A stretch of 64,000 bases of DNA from Colias croceus (lineage: Eukaryota; Arthropoda; Insecta; Lepidoptera; Pieridae): the NCBI RefSeq assembly GCF_905220415.1, contig NC_059540.1, positions 193,501-257,500 on the forward strand, in the 5' to 3' direction. Shown one piece after another: positions 36,751-48,544 of the stretch (position 1 is its first letter; each line of letters begins with the position of its first letter). The notes below the pieces were generated by a model, which saw only the letters and a list, made by a program, of their open reading frames with translations, made no database searches and had not been told where the DNA came from. A program made the translations under genes and the position numbers.

Positions 36751-39515
36751 TCTACAGATTTATTATATGTAAAATATAATAGATAAAGTAAATATTAACG
36801 TAGAAGATCATATTATGTATTATAATTGTTACAGCTAAAATAAAAAAAAAATGTTGTGTGGTTTTATGAAACCACGATATAGACATTTAACTAAAAATTA
36901 TCGTATTTGTACGATAATTATCGTACGTATCGTGCGTCACGCGACATGCGCTACGCAGACCAAAAAGTTTGAGACGATGTAATAAAAGTTTCACTTAAAA
37001 AAAACTTAAGATAATAGGACATACAGATAATATTATAACTCTATACAATATAATTCTTCACTTATACGTAAGATAATAAATTTTACATTAAAGTATTTAT
37101 AAAACACTCCAAGGGTTGTCTGGGAAGAACTGAATCTTAATGAAATATATTTCAGTAGATTAGCCATCTGGTAACAATCGCAATGATTTATGTTTTTGGT
37201 CTAGAATTCATTAATTATATTTTGGCGTTTTCTATCTGGATTTAGTCTGAAACTGCTTGTTATTTTTAAAAGAGAGTTCTAAAGTACACTCTAATGTATT
37301 TATCTACTACATAATTGACCTGTAGGTATGATAATTTATATACCTACTAAGGCAATATTACATAGACAATCTCTGGGGAATACAGGCGTACAGTCATGTT
37401 TTGCTAATTGGTCTATTATCAACATTAGTGTTTGTTATTACCTATAATTGAATTAACGCACTGTACGGTCATGTTGACTAACTTACAACCGTTCCATTGT
37501 CAAACAATAGTACATGGTGACATGATGTTATTCATTAATGGGTTTATACCGTTGCTTTATACTTTATAGGGAAAGAAATTCGACCTTCGGAAAACTGCAA
37601 ACTGCATACCTAGTACAAAATTCGCGATACGTGGAGGTAACATTCTCAAATTTTTTTTTTTAAATTACACCACGGATACGTATGTATGTTTTGGAAAATA
37701 TATAAAAATATCTCACTCGACCTTTAAATAAAAATGATTCGTATTAAACCGAAAACAGTCCTAAAAGACAGGATTTATTTAATAATTAATCTTCATGGCA
37801 GCGCTTATAATATTTTTAATATGTACCTATTTATTTTCCCTTTTGATTTTAAATGTTAATTATGAAAAACAAAAAAAAACACACCATACGGTCCATGCAG
37901 CAGACTTTTCAGTTTTTACTCATTATTTTTTACCAATTACAAAGTGAATTTCACAATAACTCTTACCTTAAAGATGAAAGGTATTCGATCAAAACCAAGG
38001 TTAACACATTTCTATAATAATATATTTCTATTGTAGGTAGGTAGTCTGTAGGCTAAACCGCAGGCCACAGCATTCGCAGACAATATACATCAAAGGGTAC
38101 CTTATAGCAATGGCCACTGATCTATTATGTAATTATTTATTACAGCTATTAGTTGAGCCATCAAATGTTAATGATTACAGATAATTCACACTCTAAAAAA
38201 CATTTTGCTAAAACATGAGCTTTTAAGTTTAAATCTAAAGCGCTACTAAGAAATCTAGCTAAATTAATATTTATTTCGATTCTGGATTTGTAAAAATAAT
38301 TTGGAGAATTTGATGAGACTTTTTTAATACAAGTGTTATTTCAGTTTATACATCTACAACGCATTTAGTGATATACCTATACAATTTAGATTCTACTACT
38401 CAGCTGATTCTTCTTTAAAAATAAAATGAAATTATTTTTACATATTGTATGTGGGATTTAATTTCAATTAATAAATGTCACGAAAACATACGCATTAAAT
38501 AAAGCTTTTATCGTTTAATCAACAGAATATAAAATTAGCAGCTGTGAAAATAAATAATTGCCTATAATTTACGAAGATTTATTTCACAAACCAAAACACC
38601 TCAGTTCGTTGCCCAGTGTCCAAACTAAATGAAGATTTGAAAGCATGTTTATTAAATTAATCACTATGCCGTTTTCGTCAGATTTGCAGTGACGTATTTG
38701 GGTTATACTAAAATAAGGGTTTTTTGATGGCTTTCTTGGTCAGCGAGAGAATTAAAACAAAGCAGTCTACTGTCTCATTAATAAACTTACCTATATCCCA
38801 TGTACAATATTAGTTACTGCGCGTACTCTCACTAAATAACAAGATGATGGGACACTAAATTCAGATAAAAATATCATCAATAATCGAGTAAAACAGAGTA
38901 TTTCACATAGTGAAACCACTTACCATACTGCAGTTAGCATTTTCAGCCGAATTCTATTCAACGTAAGAATACCTACTTCAATAGGCCGACATTTAAATAT
39001 TTGAACAAATACTCTAGTTACCATGTTTTATCTAATCCCGAGGAATTATGTTAAAGCATACAATTACAGCTACAAATTAGCATCAATAACAAATTGATGG
39101 TAATGGTATAACACTATACATTAATGTCGAATCTGGGAATAGTAACGGCTTAGTTAAAATGGTGAAGACAAAAATATATCGTGGAAAGCTTCTCAAAATA
39201 TACGAACGTACTCCCGGCAATAATTCTCTGAAATCTGGAAAAGATCAGCGTCACTTTGGGTAAATAAGCAATATTTATAAACTGGCAACTGACTTTAAAT
39301 TTGCCAGAAATTTTTTGCAAATTTTTTAAACGATTTGTTTTGGCGGTTCGTTAAAATGTATTGGTGTATTTGGAGTACTGTACTATAATTAAATACTATC
39401 TGATTAGTTTAAACAGACAAAATTGAAATAATACCTATTTGCGTACTTAGGTAATAGAAAAAAGGTAGAGTAGTTAGCCACCTAACCTACATGAAGAAAA
39501 AAACTTGTAGGTAGG
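36751..39515. other. AT-rich noncoding tract
   Basis: Contains a small palindromic patch near 36896-36940 (ATTATCGTATTTGTACGATA, then ATTATCGTACGTATCGTGCG). Otherwise no gene or repeat was recognised. Confidence 0.4.
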
Positions 39516-40440
39516 TTTTTTTTTTTTTTTTATAAGAGAGGAGGCAACAGAGCAGACGCGACGCCTGATGGTAAGCGTTCAGCGTCGCCCATAAGCACCC
39601 ACAACGCCAGGGACATTGGGAGTGTGTTGCCGGCCTTTTAAGAAAGAATACGCTCTCTTCTTAAAGGTCCCCAGATTGTAACCATTCGGGAATACCGTAC
39701 TAGGAAGCTGGTTCCATAAGACTGTTGTGCGCGGAAAGAAGCTCCGTTTAAAGCGCACAGTTGTCGACCGCCAGCAGTCAAGGTGGTGAGGGTGGTATTT
39801 CTGTTTATGGCGGGCTGTGCGGTAATGGAACTCAGCGGTGGGTAATGTTCCAAACAATTCCTCAGAGCACTCCCCATAGTAAATGCGGTAGAGAACGCAT
39901 AAGGAAGCGATATCTCTTCGCAACGCCAGAGTATCAAGCCGATCGGTGAGACTCGGTTCGCTAACGAGTCGTACAGCTCTCCTTTGAATGCGGTCAAATG
40001 GAAGGAGGTATTGCTGGGGTGCCCCGGCCCAGAGATGGGAACAGTATTCCATGTGCGGCCTGACTTGCGCCTTATAAAGATTGAGGCGATGACGCGACGT
40101 GAAATACTGTCCCGCTCTACAGAGCACACCAAGTTTCTGAGAAGCCAACTTGGCTTTGCCTACCAAATGACAGGAAAACTGCACGTTACTCGAGATTTCG
40201 AGACCGAGAATACCAATACTAGCTGTGGCTGATAGAGGAGTGCCCTGAAAAATAGGGGTTACATCGAAGGGAAGCTTTTTAGCGGTAAACGCGCAAACCT
40301 GTGTCTTCTTCGGGTTGAATTCGACTAAGTTTAGTCGACCCCAATTAGAAACTTCGTCTAAAGAAGCCTCAATTTCAGACACGAGGTTGTTCCGGTACTC
40401 AATGACGCGATCCCGAGAGACATTGCAGGTTAACAAAACT
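39516..40440 (-). mobile_element. 5'-truncated non-LTR retrotransposon (LINE) with poly(A) tail
   Basis: The element reads on the minus strand. Its 3' poly(A) tail appears as a T run at 39516-39531, and the body holds the C-terminal part of a reverse-transcriptase ORF (39579-40436). The 5' end is cut off near 40440, as is typical for target-primed reverse transcription that stopped early. A full target duplication was not found; AAAACTT occurs near both sides (39499 and 40435) but not directly against the T run, so it is weak. Confidence 0.8.
39579..40436 (-). CDS. C-terminal part of a LINE reverse transcriptase (jockey/CR1-like)
   Basis: An open frame of 285 codons runs to a stop at 39579-39581. 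Blocks typical of the region after the reverse-transcriptase palm in jockey/CR1-like elements are visible: NLVEFNPKKTQVCAFTAKK (~55-75), SIGILGLEISSNVQFSCHL (~93-112), KLASQKLGVLCRAGQYFTS (~116-134), LYKAQVRPHMEYCSHLWAG (~140-158), the RIQRRAVRLV block, LALRRDIASLCVLYRIYYG, and the end TFKKRAYSFLKGRQHTPNVP. The catalytic YxDD motif lies upstream and is missing, so this copy cannot be active. The first ATG at 40436 is simply the first methionine after the truncation. The frame has no internal stop, which suggests a young copy. Confidence 0.85.
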   Translation of the reverse strand: MLTCNVSRDRVIEYRNNLVSEIEASLDEVSNWGRLNLVEFNPKKTQVCAFTAKKLPFDVTPIFQGTPLSATASIGILGLEISSNVQFSCHLVGKAKLASQKLGVLCRAGQYFTSRHRLNLYKAQVRPHMEYCSHLWAGAPQQYLLPFDRIQRRAVRLVSEPSLTDRLDTLALRRDIASLCVLYRIYYGECSEELFGTLPTAEFHYRTARHKQKYHPHHLDCWRSTTVRFKRSFFPRTTVLWNQLPSTVFPNGYNLGTFKKRAYSFLKGRQHTPNVPGVVGAYGRR

Positions 40441-40602
40441 TAGTGCAGAATGATTAAATATAAAAAAATTCTTAAGTTTTTATATATGCAACCTTTAGAT
40501 GAACAGATTCCACACATTAAACTTACTAGTACGGAGTACCACAGAATAATAACTAGTAGCTTGCTAGTACCTAAGTAGACTGTGCTAGTAGTTACCTACT
40601 AA

Positions 40603-40757
40603 ATCCATATTAATATTATAAATGCTAATGTAACTCTGTCTGTCTGTCTGTTACTCAATCACGCCTAAACTACTGAACCAATTTGCATGAAATTTGGTAT
40701 GGAGGCTACCTTTTATTGCGAAATATGTACCACGGGCGAAGCCGGGGCGGACCTTTA
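40603..40757 (+). mobile_element. Helitron-like element, first of a head-to-tail pair
   Basis: It begins ATCCATATTAATATTATAAA and has CTGTCTGTCTGTTACTCAAT, AACTACTGAACCAATTTGCA and a degenerate 3' end GGGCGAAGCCGGGGCGGACC then TTTAGT. The next copy starts at once. Confidence 0.7.
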
Positions 40758-40951
40758 GTCCATACTAATATTATAAATGCGAAAGTAACTCTCTCTGTCT
40801 GTCTGTTACTCAATCACGCCTTAACTACTGAACCAATTTGCATGAAATTTGATACCCGAGAAAGGACATAGGATAGGTTTTATCTCGGAAATCCTACGGG
40901 AACGGGTTTTTCTTTGAAAACGCGGGCGAAGCCGCGGGTGGAAAGCTAGTA
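40758..40951 (+). mobile_element. Helitron-like element, second of a head-to-tail pair
   Basis: It begins CCATACTAATATTATAAATG directly after the end of the preceding copy and shares AACTACTGAACCAATTTGCA. It ends GAAGCCGCGGGTGGAAAGCT then AGTA, a CTAG terminus. Helitrons often insert next to each other, giving such arrays. Confidence 0.75.
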
Positions 40952-41079
40952 TACAATAAGATTATAGATCCTAGATTAAATTAAAAATTAAACCGAAATT
41001 TTATTTCGTGACATCTATCGGTAAGCACAAAAAACGCAATAACGTTGGGCAGGAATTAAAAACATTAAAGTGCTTTACA

Positions 41080-41290
41080 ATAAAACACTAGATGGCGCTA
41101 CTTATTTAAATAAAATGGAGCATTTTATAATATTTCCAATTGTTTTTATTTTAAAATTTAATAGAATATTCCCGAATAGTTAAGCAGGTAGACTTTAATG
41201 GTCTTTAATTAATTATACACAATATACATAAATTATAATATTTTATACTATTATCAAATCTATTAGAAACAACGCCATCTACTGTTTTAT
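41080..41290. mobile_element. 211-bp MITE with ~18-bp inverted ends
   Basis: The left end ATAAAACACTAGATGGCG (41080) and the reverse complement of the right end ATAAAACAGTAGATGGCG (41290) match at 17 of 18 bases. The interior is AT-rich and noncoding. No clear target duplication was identified. Confidence 0.6.
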
Positions 41291-41725
41291 GTCGTAACTT
41301 TTATGCCAGGTTAGAATGATGTTAGTAATGTGGTCTCAATAACCTGCTAAAAGGTGGCAGCACTCGTTAGTGCCTTGTTCTTGCCTTGTTCATCGAACAA
41401 TAATCATTTGACATAATTATGTTTTTCAAATATGTACTAAAAATGGGAAATATTTCTATGGGCTACTATATAATCTGTGCTATGGAGGAATCTTTGCATA
41501 ATAATTATTAATGTCTGTAGAGTGTAGATCAATATTATTTCTAACTGTAAAGTAAGTTCTTCCTTATAGAATAAATTTTGTTATGTAAAACTCCAGTAGG
41601 TACCTAGTAGGTATTATAATAATGTTATCTTTGGTAAAACTAAATAAAACAGTGTTTATAACTATACCAAATGGAGCAGATGCTCGCAGTTAGTTTGAAA
41701 AGAAACAAAAATAAAATAGCAAATA

Positions 41726-41727
<2 letters not shown>

Positions 41728-41760
<33 letters not shown>

Positions 41761-42218
41761 GTGGAGAATGCATTTAAGCATACCCAGGGCACTCGGGGAA
41801 AGAGCCCTGGGTTATGTCGGACTCACCCTGCTGAGTGCAGGGACCTACCGACTAAACTCCACTGTGTTCCGCCGTGCCGCTTTATAGACGGGGCCGCGGG
41901 TATTCGGTAGAACCGCGTCCGCAGACCCGTCAGCGGCAGCCTATCTCCAGGCCCAACGCGAATGTGGCGGGAGGCCGCCAGGTCTACCTTCCTAGGGGGG
42001 CGGCGTGAGTGGAACACTTCTCACGCCGCCTCTCCGCACCGGATGATGGATTATATCCCCGTTCCACCATCCGGTGCCCATCATCAGGGAGGCAGGTCGC
42101 GACCGTGTAAAGCGGCCGCGACACGGCGACGACGCCCAATAGGACGACGACGCCGAATCGGATCCGAGGAAGGGTTTCTCTCGCGGACCCGCTCTGCGTC
42201 CTCCTTCTGCGACATCAC
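41728..42218 (-). mobile_element. Second GC-rich non-LTR retrotransposon insertion with 15-16 bp target duplication
   Basis: AAAATAGCAAATACCT lies at 41713-41728, directly before a T run (to 41757), and again at 42219-42234 directly after a GC-rich block. This is a clear target-primed insertion of a minus-strand element with a poly(A) tail of about 30 bases. The body, about 490 bp with the tail, includes CTCACGCCGCCTCTCCG and GATGATGGATTATATCCCC, which match the 28.7-kb insertion in pattern (CTCACGCC, GATGGATT, CCCCGTTCCA). It is severely 5' truncated. Sequence type suggests the 3' end of a GC-rich lepidopteran LINE; the clade is not determined. Confidence 0.8.
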
Positions 42219-42234
42219 AAAATAGCAAATACCT

Positions 42235-42999
42235 AACTTGAATAGCACCAAAATAGCACAGATTCGTTTAAATCAATATTGAAATCCCAAAACCATCTTT
42301 CATCGAATCTTCAAAGATTATTTATTTTAATTCGGTTTTAATTCGAGAACTATGTGAAGGTCGACTTCAAAGTGTGGCGATTGAAGAAAACCACTAGTAT
42401 GTAAATTTATTAATTTATTTTTACAAGAAAATGTTATAAATAATAATAAATCGTCGTGAGGTTATAACTAATAACATTTTGTATATTTATTAATACAGAA
42501 AATTCCTTAAGTTCCTACTGTATTTCAATGATTCCTTACATATTTTTTTTATTGTCCAGTCAGTGTAATATAGGTACCTAGGTAGTTTGAATTTCAGTTA
42601 TAAAATTCCCAGGAATTCCGATGTTTTTAAAAAAGGAGGTCTCAACAAGTTAAATAAAAAAATGTTGTGTGCTATAAAACTTTTTTCTTTATTATACAAG
42701 TTTAATTGTGAAAAAGAACTTGTATTAGAAAGATTTAGACTGTATGTAAAAGAAATTAGATTGTATTAGAAAACCAGCGCCAAAAATTGATTAATTATAA
42801 ATATTTCAGATTATTTTATTAAGATAACTTTTTTAATTAGGTACTCAATCTCAAAATTAAAGCATAATTCCAATCATAATATTATATTCAATGTTTATTA
42901 CTGTGGTTTATTATCAGGCACGCACATTTTCAAGTGCAATCGAACCTAACCTTCATGCGCACACACGCCTTCAGGTATTTTTCAGTTTTCCACGCGTTT
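42235..42999. other. AT-rich noncoding tract
   Basis: No gene or element was recognised between the GC-rich retroelement and the CpG-richer segment near 43000. Confidence 0.4.
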
Positions 43000-43273
43000 A
43001 GCGCCACATGCATCATGGGACTGCACTGAAGCTTTCAGGATTTGCAGTCTGTAGCAGGACGTTGCCATGGCAACGCACCGGCCGATGACCCCGCCGTCGC
43101 GACGACGCACCGTATTTTATTTGTAAACACAAAACCTATTCATAGTTCTCAACAAGCAATAGCTCGGGCTGATGACGTTTCAAATAATCGCGGATAATGG
43201 TGGGATAGAGATTAGGGATCAATGTGAATTAGTGTAGTGTAGTGTTGGTGTAATTCGCACGTTGGAGGTATTG
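43000..43273 (+). promoter_or_regulatory. CpG-richer segment with RFX-type X-box and a splice donor
   Basis: GTTGCCATGGCAAC (43061-43074) is a perfect palindromic match to the RFX X-box pattern GTNRCC...RGYAAC. It is followed by GCACCGGCCGATGACCCCGC and CGTCGCGACGACGCACCG, unusually CpG-rich for this window. GGAGGTATTG|GTAAGTC gives a strong donor (exon end 43273). A promoter with a noncoding 5' exon for a plus-strand gene is a reasonable reading, but no transcription start or downstream exon is proven. Confidence 0.35.
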
Positions 43274-44885
43274 GTAAGTCTTTAAGGTCGTATTGCTTGA
43301 CATTTATACTATGCTGAAATTGTCATAGCGTTTTGCTGATATTGCACCTGAAATCCTTTTATTTCTACAATTCATGATGGACGCAGTACAACATAGTAAC
43401 AGTATAGTTTATTTTGTCCTTTCATGAATTTGGTAGACCTGAAAATTAAATTGAGGCAATAATTTATGTCTCACTTACCTTAATGCTGAGCTTTATTATA
43501 AGAAGATCTTATAAGAAGTCTTGAATAGTTACTTTCTTATGAAGTGGGAGATATTATTAATATTATGTTTGAAGCAGGATGCTCACTTCTACATGACTAC
43601 ATACCTAGTATGACATCGTATGTTGCATAGACCATTATTATGTATGCATCATTTTACCTTATTATTGTGTTATTCTGATCTTTGACTTATACTTCAATAT
43701 CTTACCTATTTAAGTCTTGAGGTTTATGATGACATAATATTCAGATAACATTGTTTAGAATCCCTAATAAAACATGATAAATGATAAGTTAGGAATGTCT
43801 GTCTGCATAATATCTAAACTAGAACACCGATTTTGGATGAAATTTGGGATAAAAATAATTGAAGACACAGAGGCTGATAATATTTTTTTGTAATGAACTC
43901 TTTACTAACTGAAATAGTTTGCAACAGCGAGGCGATAAATAATCCTAACCCATCATTTTTATTAGCCGCTTCACTTATACCATCTTCATGTTTAATCCAT
44001 TATCTACATTGTGTTTATAAATTAACAATTGCTTCTGGCAAGCATCGCTATTATTCACTAATAGATAGTAATAACATTACACCATTTAATAGCATCGCAC
44101 TTGACCGAATTGAAAGCAGAAGCCGACGTAAATATTTGCCTTGGTCTGTTAAAATTGAATGCAACACGTGTCAGGTGTTGTGCAATTTATACAATAACAT
44201 ACTGTTATAATCCTGCTAAAATTAGGTTCGATATTTGTTGCTGTATTACGCCAGAACGGTCAGACTTTGACCGGATCTGGATCCAGGATCTGGAAATAAA
44301 CGTAGAGAAGCTAAACTAAAGAATAAGTAAATAAGCCGCCAAATAAAGGCCTAGCCTAGCTTTCTTACATCTTTCTTATATTATTTTCGAAACATTGCTC
44401 CCTAGCTCAGCGTGCAGCAGTAAGAACACCCATTACATTGTCAATAGTTTTGCTAACCGAATCAGTACCTACACAGATAGAAACTGAATTGTAAAGAAGT
44501 AGCGAAAAATTATGCCTACTATGTAAGTATATAATGAAGGCACTGCACTGGCTTGAAAGGAAAAACGGAAAAGCTTTTCAACCAAGGCCATATTGTGATG
44601 TCGGACATCCTTTCTGCTCGAAAAAATGATACCTCTATTATATAGTCTATTATATTATCTTGGAAAATCCCTAAATGTAATCTTTCTCTTCTCTGAAATT
44701 CATGAAAATTACAGCTTTACAGTTTTAGTAACACCTGACTCATTAACGCAAAACAGACAATACTATACTTAGGACTTCCCTCGTAATATTTCAAGAACAC
44801 GCGGCCAAAACGAAGACAAAGGCCAGCTTATAAGGTCAGTGCCAAGTGAGTCACAATTGTTTAGCTTTTAAACTAGGTGACCCCT
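43274..44885. other. AT-rich noncoding tract
   Basis: A 105-codon plus-strand frame at 43893-44210 lacks a recognisable domain. The segment 43795-43890 (GTCTGTCTGCATAATATCTA, ACACCGATTTTGGATGAAAT) resembles a decayed Helitron-like body. Confidence 0.35.
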
Positions 44886-45095
44886 TTAGCAGTATGGCTG
44901 CGACCTCGGAACGGCGACCAGCCGTCTATCTGATCGCAGCCTTATTTGCCTGTCCTTGTCTTGAACGGTAAGAGGGAGGGAGACGGGTATGCCATGTCTT
45001 CTGCGATGGGAGGGAAAGAGATGGCAGTGTCTGATTACTGATAGCTGATCCTTCCGAATTTGCGTATGGTCAGGAATCAAGTGGTAATTAGGCAA
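44886..45095. other. GC-richer segment of unknown nature
   Basis: GTATGGCTGCGACCTCGGAA, CGGCGACCAGCCGTC and GGTAAGAGGGAGGGAGACGG stand out from AT-rich surroundings. A 69-codon open frame on the minus strand shows no recognisable motif. It may be a decayed repeat or conserved noncoding DNA. Confidence 0.3.
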
Positions 45096-45419
45096 CGTAT
45101 ACTTATTTGAATGTAAATTTGGTAAAGGATGAATGCTGAATTAATGCTGATTGAAGGTTCTTGTTACAGGATATGGTAAAACTGCATTAATTTTTTTCAA
45201 TTCAGATGTTGATAAGGCATTCAAAGAAGACGAATCCTTTGAATGTTACTTTAGCGATTGCTACAGCTAAATGCAAACTCTGAAAGGACCGCAGCTGTAG
45301 GAATATAAGTTCATACTAAGATTATAAATGGATAAAGATGTGTTAGTTGTCTCTGCATTGAAATAGTTTAGATCCTGCAGTATCAACAAGGCTGTTTTTT
45401 TTTCTAAACCAACGATTAA

Positions 45420-45545
45420 ATAATTGTAATCCTCCTCCTCCTTAAGTCGAAATCCTCACTGCTGAGGGTCGTGATCATTTTGGAATTGTGATTTCCTAGT
45501 TATTTTACGCCATTTGTCTTTGTTAGAATGATGAATGGCGTACTT
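45420..45545. repeat. Possible interspersed repeat fragment
   Basis: CCTCCTCCTCCTTAAGTCGA, CACTGCTGAGGGTCGTGATC and ACGCCATTTGTCTTTGTTAG resemble a lepidopteran repeat with a TCCTCC start, but the match is remembered loosely. Confidence 0.25.
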
Positions 45546-46624
45546 ACTTAGAATTAATCATATAATTTTTACTGTAGTATATTTTCAATTTATGAGCTTC
45601 GCCCTCATACACACGAATTTCAACTAATTTAGAATTTCCCACGCAATATTTTAATAAAACAATGCTGAATATCACGCAAGTAGCCATTTATATCATCATG
45701 TCATGTTAGTGTGAAACAACAGGGACAATGACGAAATAAACCTATTTATTCCAACATGATTTACAACATACGAGGTAGAACTAGTCATAACATAATATTC
45801 AGGTACGAAAAATTGACTGTTATCGTAATATTATTATCATTACATTTAGTTTAACTCCATCGCCAGTCATTTATGTATACAGTTTTAACGCCAACCATTA
45901 TAATATTTCCTACCTGCACATTCCCAGGATTGTTAAATAAAATCCACCCAAAAGATAAACGCAGAGTTACAAGTAAAATATGGACAATGGTCGTACTAAC
46001 AAAAAGTCTGACTCATGGATCGATACCTGTAGGCTTTACCACGCTTTACTGTGTAGAACCTGCAGATGAACAATAATTATACTCGTGACTCAGAGCTTGT
46101 AATTAGCAAGGAATATGACAATTACGCCTTTTTAAACAATAGGCTGCCTGGCATAAAAGCCTTCTGAGTAAGCAGTTCTATTGATTGTGAGATTTGCATG
46201 CAGGCCAATAAAAAAGTATTATTGGTCTGTGTTGACATCTGAGTAATTTTTTACTAAGTAGCGGCTGCATTTCGGGTTAAAAAAAATGTAATTTTACTCT
46301 TATATATCTGTTCGATACAATAACGCATAGGTATAAAAGATTGTAACAAAACTTCGTCAATTTTATTGATAGACACGTCGTGTCACTAATCTAATGTATT
46401 ATTAATTATTATATGAGTCTAGATATAATAACAATTCAGCAGAAAATTTTAAATAGAACACACGAATATTACAATTTACAAGTGAAATAAGATCTCGCAA
46501 TATGCAATTGTATCACGGTATAAACTACAGCTAGACGAGACGGTATCGCATGGAAATATTTTAATGAGAATGAACAAGCGGCGTAGTAATTACAATGATT
46601 ATGATGCAGACGAAACGTGAAGAT

Positions 46625-46690
46625 GTAGGGTGCTCCACGCGGGTCGATGCGGCGGCGCGGCGCTTCGCCCCCGCGGCTCGCGTATGGTAA
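46625..46690. other. Short CpG-rich spike
   Basis: GATGCGGCGGCGCGGCGCTT then CGCCCCCGCGGCTCGCGTAT is extremely GC-rich for this locus and can form a GC stem (GCGGCGCGGCGCTTCGCC). The minus-strand frame through it has no known domain. It may be a regulatory element or the edge of a retroelement. Confidence 0.3.
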
Positions 46691-47055
46691 TGCAGTTTGA
46701 TACACTTGTTATGTACCTACGCATGATAATTTTGATTTGGCTGAATTAATGGCAAGTATACTGCGTCGTAGCTTTTGATGAATCGATTGGTGATCGGCGC
46801 AGAGGTAAACTTAAATTTAATTGTAGAGACAACTGCAAAAAACAACATCATCAATTACCTATTATGAATTAAATTATTTTAGTACTATCTTGTCGAGATT
46901 ATTCAGAAAATTATTCGTCATTTCATCGTATTAATATAAATTTAAACCAAAAGTACGTTTAATTAACCACAATGAAGACCACGGTAACACAATCTAGTGT
47001 ATTATACAAAATAATTATCTTCGTTATTCTTTACCTTTTTAATTTTTATCTTCCA

Positions 47056-47258
47056 CTAGCTCCGCGTGGTTTCACCCCCGTGGGTCCACTCCTGTAGGTC
47101 GTAGCATGATGATATATAGCCTATAAGCCTTCCTCGATAAATGAGCTATCTAACACTGAAAGAATTTTTCAAATCGAACCAGTTGCAGTAGTTCCGGAGA
47201 TTAGCGCGTTCAAACAAACAAACAAACAAACTCTTCAGCTTTATAATATTAGTATGGA
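47056..47258 (-). mobile_element. Helitron-like non-autonomous element (Lep1-type), copy 4
   Basis: Reverse orientation: ACTAGCTCCGCGTGGTTTCA, CCTTCCTCGATAAATGAGCT, AACACTGAAAGAATTTTTCA, GATTAGCGCGTTCAAACAAA and CTTTATAATATTAGTATGGA. It matches the copy at 27.3 kb throughout. Confidence 0.75.
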
Positions 47259-47814
47259 TTAATTAATTTGATGCATGCCTGAGTACCACATGCTATTAGA
47301 TGACGGTGTTGTTCCTTCTCCTTGAATTAAAAGTCCCTTTGTGTGACGTCACTGCACCCGTGACCGAGGCCGCTTATCAGCTCTTATCAGGCGTTGACCC
47401 CTGCCCTGTGAATGCACTAAATTGGCACTAACCAGGTTATTATAATCAGAACACTGGATTTAGGTTTAACTTCCTAGCCATTTTACCATTTTTATGTCAT
47501 TTTACTGATAGTAATGTTTATTTTGCTCTTTTATGTAATTTTCGTTTCGAAATGCTGTTTGTGATTGTACTATAACTCATGACGAAAAATTATGTTAATT
47601 TTAGTGCTTTCGTTAAATTAATGAGACATAGTTATAGAAAAATCAATTTTTAAGGTTTTTAATACTTAACGGTGTCTATTTTATTTTCTGCGTTAATATA
47701 CAATACAATAAAATATTACAACCAGTAAGTAGGTACATTAAAGGCAGTTTGTAAGTAGCGTGATGATAATATCTCATTATTTAGCATGGAAGGCAGATTT
47801 GAATGTTGATTAGG

Positions 47815-48110
47815 TTTACGCCCGCGCGGCCGCGGTTTGCTTGCGTGCCTGTGCGCTACCCGCCGAAACACGCATCTCACAAAAATATGTTAATATAAAT
47901 ATATATTTAAAAATACATTTATTTTGTACAAGCTAGTTATGGTATACGCGAATTAAGCCTGGTTTGAAACCAGATAGTGTTTTAACAGACGAACGGCAGA
48001 GGCTACTGGCTACTTCAGCGGTCAGCCGTCGCCACATGTCGACGTCAGTCGATGGCGCGTCCGCGTCGGCGGCAGCAGTCAATATGTCTACGCCTGCTTG
48101 CTAATACATA
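47815..48110. promoter_or_regulatory. Pair of CpG-rich segments, possible regulatory region
   Basis: CGCCCGCGCGGCCGCGGTTT (from 47820) and CATGTCGACGTCAGTCGATG then GCGCGTCCGCGTCGGCGGCA (48035-48080) are two CpG clusters separated by an AT-rich gap. A GACGTCAG sequence is close to a CREB-type site. A 34-codon minus-strand frame (from 48039) is unsupported. No splice site was found nearby. Confidence 0.25.
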
Positions 48111-48544
48111 CTCTAAGATTTATTAAATTAATGTATTATTTCTGATCATTTGTACTTGTGTAAAACAAATAAATAATTACAAACAAAGAAATTTTGTTTT
48201 AAATAAGTCCAAACAATAACAAAGGGTACTAAGATAAAAGTATTACAGGAAATTGTGACATTACAAAACTCAGAGCAAACAGAACAGGAAAATAAATGCA
48301 ATATGACAAATTTTTATGCAGACAGACTTATTTTACGGAGAAAAATGGAAAAGGGCAATGGACTGCAATAGCTGCGGATTAAATCCTTTTTAAAATGGGT
48401 TGCCTCATGGTAATGATAAAAACTGCCCGGTTTATCGCTGAAAAATACAATTTTTTATTACTGCGTAATTTTCTGTGTAGGTACCTCCTTAAATTAATGT
48501 ACCTACTGAAATACATTAAAATATAATTGACTTAAATTCACTAA

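Noticed and set aside
39638..40132. 164-codon minus-strand frame overlapping the LINE
   Set aside because: It is a second frame of the reverse-transcriptase region without domain signal.
43893..44210. 105-codon plus-strand frame
   Set aside because: No recognisable domain, ordinary AT-rich codon use, and no splice sites in a sensible position.
46469..46705. 78-codon minus-strand frame through the CpG spike
   Set aside because: The Arg/Ala-rich part comes from the GC spike alone and the rest looks random.
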